From: Gammaproteobacteria bacterium
Lineage (GTDB): Bacteria; Pseudomonadota; Gammaproteobacteria; DRJJ01
Direction of reading: 5' to 3'
Assembly (NCBI GenBank): GCA_011052255.1
Contig: DRJJ01000074.1
Span: 1-18,068, forward strand
DNA length: 18,068 nt
Part shown: piece by piece, positions 14,188 through 18,068 of the stretch
Layout of the letters: every line of letters starts with the position of its first letter
Position numbering within the stretch: the first letter of the stretch is position 1
Translations under genes and position numbers: made by a program
The notes under the pieces: model-generated
The model's input: the letters and a program-made list of their open reading frames with translations, nothing else
What the model was told of the DNA's origin: nothing
Databases searched by the model: none

Positions 14188-16566
14188 TTATATTCTCAGT
14201 GTTGCGTTGTAACGTTTCTGTAAAACTGCGAGAACGGCTTGCACCACCTCATCGCAATCATTATCTGTAAGTGTTCTAGAAGTTTCCTGTAAAATCAAGC
14301 CCAAAGCCAAACTTTTTCGACCTAATTCTACCCCTTTTCCCTGATAAACATCAAATAATGTGATATTTATCAACTTATCGTTATTCAGGGCTCTTATATC
14401 GGCCAGTATCTGTCCGGCTGAAACCGTCTCGTCCACCACAATTGCCAGATCCCGACGTACCGACGGAAATTTGGATAAAGGCGAAAACAACGGTATCCGG
14501 GCCAGGCCCAGTGCCGAAATATTTAGCTCGAAAACAAATACATTATCTGATATTTGATGGTTTTGCTGTATCGCTGGATGCAGCGCACCAATCCACCCTA
14601 CCTGTTTATTATCTATTTGAATACAGGCGGATTGTCCGGGATGTAATGCAGGATGTCCCTTGGCATTAAAGATAAAGTCTTCTAGCCTTCCCGTCAATTG
14701 GAATATTGACTCCAGGTCCGATTTCAGGTCAAAAAAGTCAACTGATTCGGACTGGCTGCTCCAGTTTTCAGCCTCACGCGCACCATAAATCAGGCCGGAA
14801 AGCATTAATTCCTGTTTAATTTCATTATCTTGCCTAACAAACTTAAGACCTGACTCGAATAACCTGATGCGATCATGCTGACGCTTGAGGTTATAAGTGA
14901 GTGTCAAAAGCAATCCCGGCCAGAGGCTGGTGCGCATGACCGACATTTCACTAGACAAGGGATTGGCCAGCTCGATGGCTTGCTCATCCGGCATCAACTC
15001 ATTCTGTAAGGCCGGGTCGACGAAACTATAAGTCACCACTTCCTGGTAATCACGCCGGATCAACAGCTCATGCATGGTGTCCACTGCAACGCGACCTTCC
15101 GGCTGAGGACTCATCACCAGGCTACCCTGCCCGGGCGCACTGGGTAGCTGGTCGTAGCCATAAATACGCCCCACTTCCTCGATCAGATCAGCCTCAATAC
15201 TGATATCAAAGCGGAACCTAGGTGAGATGACCTGCCAACCGCTGTCATTCGGCGTAACCTGCATGCCCAGGCGGCGCAGGATGTCCATCACTTCACTGTC
15301 GTCAATACTGACACCCAACACTCGCTTTAGTCTGTCTTTGCGCAGGATGATGGTCTCAGGCGCAGCCAGAGCGTCCATATCACCCGATTCAGTAACAGGG
15401 CCAGCCTTGCCACCACACAGATCCAGTATTAACTGTGTCGCGGCCTCCATTACCTCTGAACAGGCATCAGGGTTCACGCCTCGCTCAAAACGAAATGAAG
15501 AATCGGTTTGCATATTCAGGCTACGTGCACGCCCGGCAATCACTGTGGGTACGAAATGGGCACACTCCAGAAAAACATCAGTCGTATCGTCTGATACAGC
15601 ACTGTCCTGCCCGCCCATGATGCCGGCCAGTGCCAGCGGGCCGTTATCATCAGTAATCAGCAGCGTGTTGTCAGTCGGTTCAACACTGCGGCCGTCAAGC
15701 AGGGTCAACTGATCGCCGTCGGTGGCGTAGCGTACGTTAATACCACCGGACAGTCGGGCCAGATCAAATGCATGCATGGGTTGACCGTAGGCCAGTAATA
15801 CGTAGTTGGTCGCATCAACAATGGCGTTCAGACTGCGTATACCACTGCGTCTTAGACGCTCTTGCAGCCACAATGGTGATCGAGCCGTTGCATCAACCGC
15901 ACGTACCACCCGCCCCAGATAACGAGGGCAGACCTCGGGTTCTGATACCTGGACCAAAAATTCATCTTTGATACTCGCAGCTGCCTCCGAAGTCACGGCA
16001 GGCAACAGGGCTGTACGTGTTAGCACACCTACTTCACGCGCTATGCCGGACATGCCCAGGCAATCTCCCCGGTTAGGGGTCAGGTCAACCTCGATCAAGG
16101 TATCATTCAGATCCAGGTAATCACGTATATCTTGCCCGACCGGGGCATCATCGGGCAGCTCCATCAGGCCTTCGGCCTGCTCAGCCAGACCCAGCTCTTT
16201 TTCTGAGCACAACATGCCAAAAGATGGCACACCACGTAATTTTGATTTCTTGATCTTGAAATTGCCAGGCAGTACAGCACCCACGGTTGCAACCGGTATG
16301 TGTAACCCGGTACGAACATTGGCAGCACCACAGACAATATTAAGAGGCTCGTTGTCGCCCACGTCGACCTGACAGACACGCAGTCGATCGGCATCCGAAT
16401 GCGGCTCTACTGAAATCACCTGACCAACCTTCACTCCTTTGAATTCAGGCGCAGCCAGGCTTACCGAGTCTACTTCCAGTCCGGCCATGGTCAATTTATG
16501 GGCTAATGCATCCGCATCAATATCGGGATTAACCAGTTCCCGCAGCCAGCTTTCACTAATAATCAT
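14188..16566 (-). CDS. pheT: Phenylalanyl-tRNA synthetase beta subunit
   Basis: PheT joins PheS in the alpha2beta2 enzyme that charges tRNA-Phe and carries the editing site that clears mischarged Tyr. Its 792 residues compare with 795 in E. coli. It begins with ISESWLRELVNPD, then the EMAP/OB-type tRNA-binding domain (about 40-150: VCGAANVRTG, VPSFGMLCSEKELG). The B3/B4 editing region follows (DLTPNRGDCLGMSGIARE; ECAHFVPTVIAGRAR), then a B5 segment near 400-475, a synthetase-like core (EEVGRIYGYDQLP, NPLSSEMSVMRTSL) and the C-terminal FDX-ACB anticodon-binding domain (about 698-792: FPSVRRDLAIVVDE). The ATG has only a weak ribosome site. An inserted palindromic element separates it from pheS by 206 bases. 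Confidence 0.97.
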   Translation of the reverse strand: MIISESWLRELVNPDIDADALAHKLTMAGLEVDSVSLAAPEFKGVKVGQVISVEPHSDADRLRVCQVDVGDNEPLNIVCGAANVRTGLHIPVATVGAVLPGNFKIKKSKLRGVPSFGMLCSEKELGLAEQAEGLMELPDDAPVGQDIRDYLDLNDTLIEVDLTPNRGDCLGMSGIAREVGVLTRTALLPAVTSEAAASIKDEFLVQVSEPEVCPRYLGRVVRAVDATARSPLWLQERLRRSGIRSLNAIVDATNYVLLAYGQPMHAFDLARLSGGINVRYATDGDQLTLLDGRSVEPTDNTLLITDDNGPLALAGIMGGQDSAVSDDTTDVFLECAHFVPTVIAGRARSLNMQTDSSFRFERGVNPDACSEVMEAATQLILDLCGGKAGPVTESGDMDALAAPETIILRKDRLKRVLGVSIDDSEVMDILRRLGMQVTPNDSGWQVISPRFRFDISIEADLIEEVGRIYGYDQLPSAPGQGSLVMSPQPEGRVAVDTMHELLIRRDYQEVVTYSFVDPALQNELMPDEQAIELANPLSSEMSVMRTSLWPGLLLTLTYNLKRQHDRIRLFESGLKFVRQDNEIKQELMLSGLIYGAREAENWSSQSESVDFFDLKSDLESIFQLTGRLEDFIFNAKGHPALHPGQSACIQIDNKQVGWIGALHPAIQQNHQISDNVFVFELNISALGLARIPLFSPLSKFPSVRRDLAIVVDETVSAGQILADIRALNNDKLINITLFDVYQGKGVELGRKSLALGLILQETSRTLTDNDCDEVVQAVLAVLQKRYNATLRI

Positions 16567-16590
16567 ATTTCTGTTACTTACACTATTGAG

Positions 16591-16706
16591 TACGTGATCT
16601 GGTCGACATGATGTTTGCAGACCGTCGGCAGCAGGGATGCTGCCGCCGAGCTTACAGGGATGTATTTACAGCGTGTCTGCAAACATCATGTCAACCAGGT
16701 TACGTA
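16591..16706. repeat. MITE/REP-like palindromic element between pheS and pheT
   Basis: A left arm of 32 bases (16591-16622, core catgatgtttgcagac) is matched by an inverted right arm (16675-16706, core gtctgcaaacatcatg) with 29 of 32 positions identical. The three differences are consistent with G:U pairs in one RNA strand. The 52-base centre carries a second hairpin, ggcagca-ggga-tgctgcc (16627-16644). No target-site duplication is obvious and no coding capacity is present. The surrounding pheS-pheT gap is 206 bases. Similar GC-rich ggcagcatccctgctgcc elements are scattered in gammaproteobacterial genomes (recalled, not searched). Confidence 0.88.
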
Positions 16707-16772
16707 CGGTCTAAAAATAGCAATAAAGGACACATGAGACCGCTTCAGCTTACTCAGCGGATCATCAGGCAT

Positions 16773-17786
16773 CTATGCAAACTGCTTTAAAAAGCGCAAA
16801 TCATTCTCGAAAAACAGGCGTAAATCATTTACCCCATAACGCAACATGGCCAGTCGCTCGACACCCATGCCAAATGCATAACCGGTGTATTTTTCGTTAT
16901 CAATACCTGCTGCTTCAAATACCCGTGGGTGCACCATGCCGCAACCCATAATCTCAAGCCAGCCGGTGTGACTGCAAACACGGCATCCCTTGCCTTCACA
17001 CATCACGCATTCGATATCCACTTCTGCCGATGGTTCGGTAAAAGGGAAATAAGACGGGCGAAAACGGATCGCCATTTCGCGTTCAAAAAAGTGTCGTAAA
17101 AATTCTTCAACCATACCCTTGAGCTCGGCAAAACTGACATTCTCATCTACCAGCAGACCTTCCACCTGATGAAACATGGGTGTGTGGGTAATATCAGAAT
17201 CACAGCGGTACACACGCCCCGGGGCAATCACTCGTAGCGGTGGCTGATTTTTTTCCATTACGCGCACCTGTACCGGTGAGGTATGGGTACGTAACAGGGT
17301 ATGCGGGTCAAAATAAAACGTGTCATGCATCGCACGCGCCGGGTGATGTGCCGGAATATTCAGCGCCTCAAAATTATGATAATCGTCTTCTATCTCAGGG
17401 CCAGTAGCCACCACAAAACCCAACTGAACAAACAATCCCTCGATACGTTTTAATGTGCGTGTAACCGGGTGTGCGCCACCGGAATGCTTGCCGCGACCTG
17501 GCAGGCTAACGTCAATCGCTTCAGAACGCAGACGACTATCCAGCTGCGCCTGTTTTAGTGTTGATTTGCGTGTCTCTATATCTGTCTGCAAGGCCTGCTT
17601 GGCCTTGTTAATTTCTTGCCCGGCTTTGGGACGTTCTGCAGCCGACAGCTTGCCAAGCCCTTTAAGCAGGTCAGTCAACTTGCCTTTTTTACCCAGGTAT
17701 TCGACGCGCACGGCATCCAGTGCTGCCATGTCATCTGCTGATGCAATGGTCTGTTGGGCTTTTTTAGTTAATTCTTCAAGATTCAT
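16773..17786 (-). CDS. pheS: Phenylalanyl-tRNA synthetase alpha subunit
   Basis: PheS is the catalytic subunit that activates phenylalanine and attaches it to tRNA-Phe. It has 337 residues (E. coli 327). The N-terminal coiled coil spans roughly 1-90. The class II motifs follow: motif 1 around IPAHHPARAMHDTF (144-157), motif 2 RVYRCDSDITHTP (191-203) and motif 3 GMGVERLAMLRYG (306-318). The specificity-pocket Ala (E. coli Ala294) corresponds to Ala304. An insertion with four Cys (260, 263, 268, 271) in CVMCEGKGCRVC could bind zinc; such an insertion is common in some lineages. The gene is separated from rplT by a terminator and a REP pair, so it probably has its own promoter. A TATAGT at 17837-17842 (minus) is a weak candidate -10. 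Confidence 0.97.
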   Translation of the reverse strand: MNLEELTKKAQQTIASADDMAALDAVRVEYLGKKGKLTDLLKGLGKLSAAERPKAGQEINKAKQALQTDIETRKSTLKQAQLDSRLRSEAIDVSLPGRGKHSGGAHPVTRTLKRIEGLFVQLGFVVATGPEIEDDYHNFEALNIPAHHPARAMHDTFYFDPHTLLRTHTSPVQVRVMEKNQPPLRVIAPGRVYRCDSDITHTPMFHQVEGLLVDENVSFAELKGMVEEFLRHFFEREMAIRFRPSYFPFTEPSAEVDIECVMCEGKGCRVCSHTGWLEIMGCGMVHPRVFEAAGIDNEKYTGYAFGMGVERLAMLRYGVNDLRLFFENDLRFLKQFA

Positions 17787-17844
17787 AGTACTTACGTTAC
17801 CACGAGTGGTGTTCTGATTGCGTGAAACATCGGTTTACTATAGT

Positions 17845-17941
17845 CCCTTCTACCCCAGGGAGAAGGCCAGGATGAGGGCATATAAAAATGAGTAAAACCT
17901 GTTTTATCCCCTCACCCCAACCCTCTCCCGAAGGGAGAGGG
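17845..17941. repeat. Inverted pair of REP-like palindromes (BIME-like)
   Basis: One palindrome is ccctctccc-gaa-gggagaggg (17921-17941), a perfect 9-bp stem, preceded by cccctcacccca (17909-17919 region). The partner, ccttct (17846-17851) with agaagg (17861-17866), is followed by ccaggatgaggg, which is the inverted counterpart of the ctcacccca flank. Together they form a head-to-head pair like BIMEs. It lies upstream of pheS. Confidence 0.8.
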
Positions 17942-17973
17942 GGTAAAAAAACTGGCGACTATCTCCACCAAAT

Positions 17974-18004
17974 AAAAAAGGGACAAGACTATCAGCCTTG
18001 CCCC
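17974..18004 (-). terminator. Rho-independent terminator of rplT
   Basis: On the minus strand ggggcaag (18004-17997) pairs with cttgtccc (17987-17980), one G:U pair included, with a 9-base loop. A run of six T follows (17979-17974). It begins about 33 bases after the rplT stop. Confidence 0.85.
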
Positions 18005-18036
18005 TCTCTTATACGTCGCTTGTAACTGTGATCGAC

Positions 18037-18068
18037 TTAAGCAGCGAGGCTGGTTTTGGCCTGCTCTA
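18037..18068 (-). CDS. rplT: 50S ribosomal protein L20, C-terminal fragment
   Basis: Only the last nine codons and the TAA (18037-18039) are in the window; they read EQAKTSLAA. This matches the end of L20 (E. coli ...VEKAKAALA), and rplT is the expected neighbour upstream of pheS. L20 binds 23S rRNA early in 50S assembly and represses its own operon. The rest lies past the right edge. Confidence 0.85.
   Translation of the reverse strand, partial: EQAKTSLAA

Larger units (their letters stand above)
17787..18036. other. rplT-pheS intergenic region
   Basis: This 250-base gap contains the rplT terminator, an inverted pair of REP-like palindromes and a possible weak pheS promoter. A 12-codon frame with one Phe (17792-17830, minus) precedes pheS but does not look like the Phe-rich pheM leader of E. 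coli, and no attenuator U-tract follows it. Confidence 0.6.

Noticed and set aside
17792..17830. 12-codon frame before pheS as a Phe leader peptide
   Set aside because: It has only one Phe codon and no following terminator-type hairpin with a U-tract, so attenuation is not supported.

Overview
The window reads as chromosomal DNA from a gammaproteobacterium. The strongest evidence is the block on the minus strand at its right end: the tail of rplT, then pheS, pheT, ihfA, a small MerR-type regulator gene and a tRNA-Pro(GGG). That gene order is classic for gammaproteobacteria such as Pseudomonas. PepN, a Tyr-type DAHP synthase and ThiL-like sequence fit the same assignment. Genus cannot be read from the sequence alone.

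Layout, left to right. Positions 1-860 hold the 3' part of an outer-membrane beta-barrel gene (+), followed by a cluster of direct and tandem repeats (855-1005). A run of four minus-strand genes then fills 1023-6682; in transcription order they are an MFS exporter, a membrane-anchored SpoIIE/PP2C-type phosphatase (start overlaps the exporter's stop), a secreted right-handed beta-helix protein and a GT-B glycosyltransferase. The last two are visibly AT-richer than the housekeeping genes. A divergent ThiL-like gene (+, 6829-7740) follows; it keeps the fold signatures but has lost most catalytic acidic residues. It converges on aroF (-). Next are a small Sel1-repeat gene (+), pepN (-), and a two-FHA-domain gene (+) with a well-formed sigma70 promoter. 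A strong bidirectional terminator separates the FHA gene from the minus-strand tRNA-Pro/merR/ihfA/pheT/pheS/rplT block.

The genes fall into three groups. (1) The translation/nucleoid cluster: PheS and PheT form the alpha2beta2 phenylalanyl-tRNA synthetase, IhfA is half of IHF, and merR overlaps the 3' end of ihfA. (2) A possible envelope/glycan module (exporter, phosphatase, beta-helix protein, glycosyltransferase) whose joint role is only inferred. (3) Single housekeeping genes (aroF, pepN). Four intergenic gaps carry REP-like or MITE-like palindromes. The most notable is a roughly 116-bp element with 32-bp inverted arms sitting between pheS and pheT, which are normally almost adjacent.

I saw no CRISPR array, transposase gene, phage gene or recognisable defence system. 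The best candidates for something new are the degenerate ThiL-like protein and the four-gene envelope operon.
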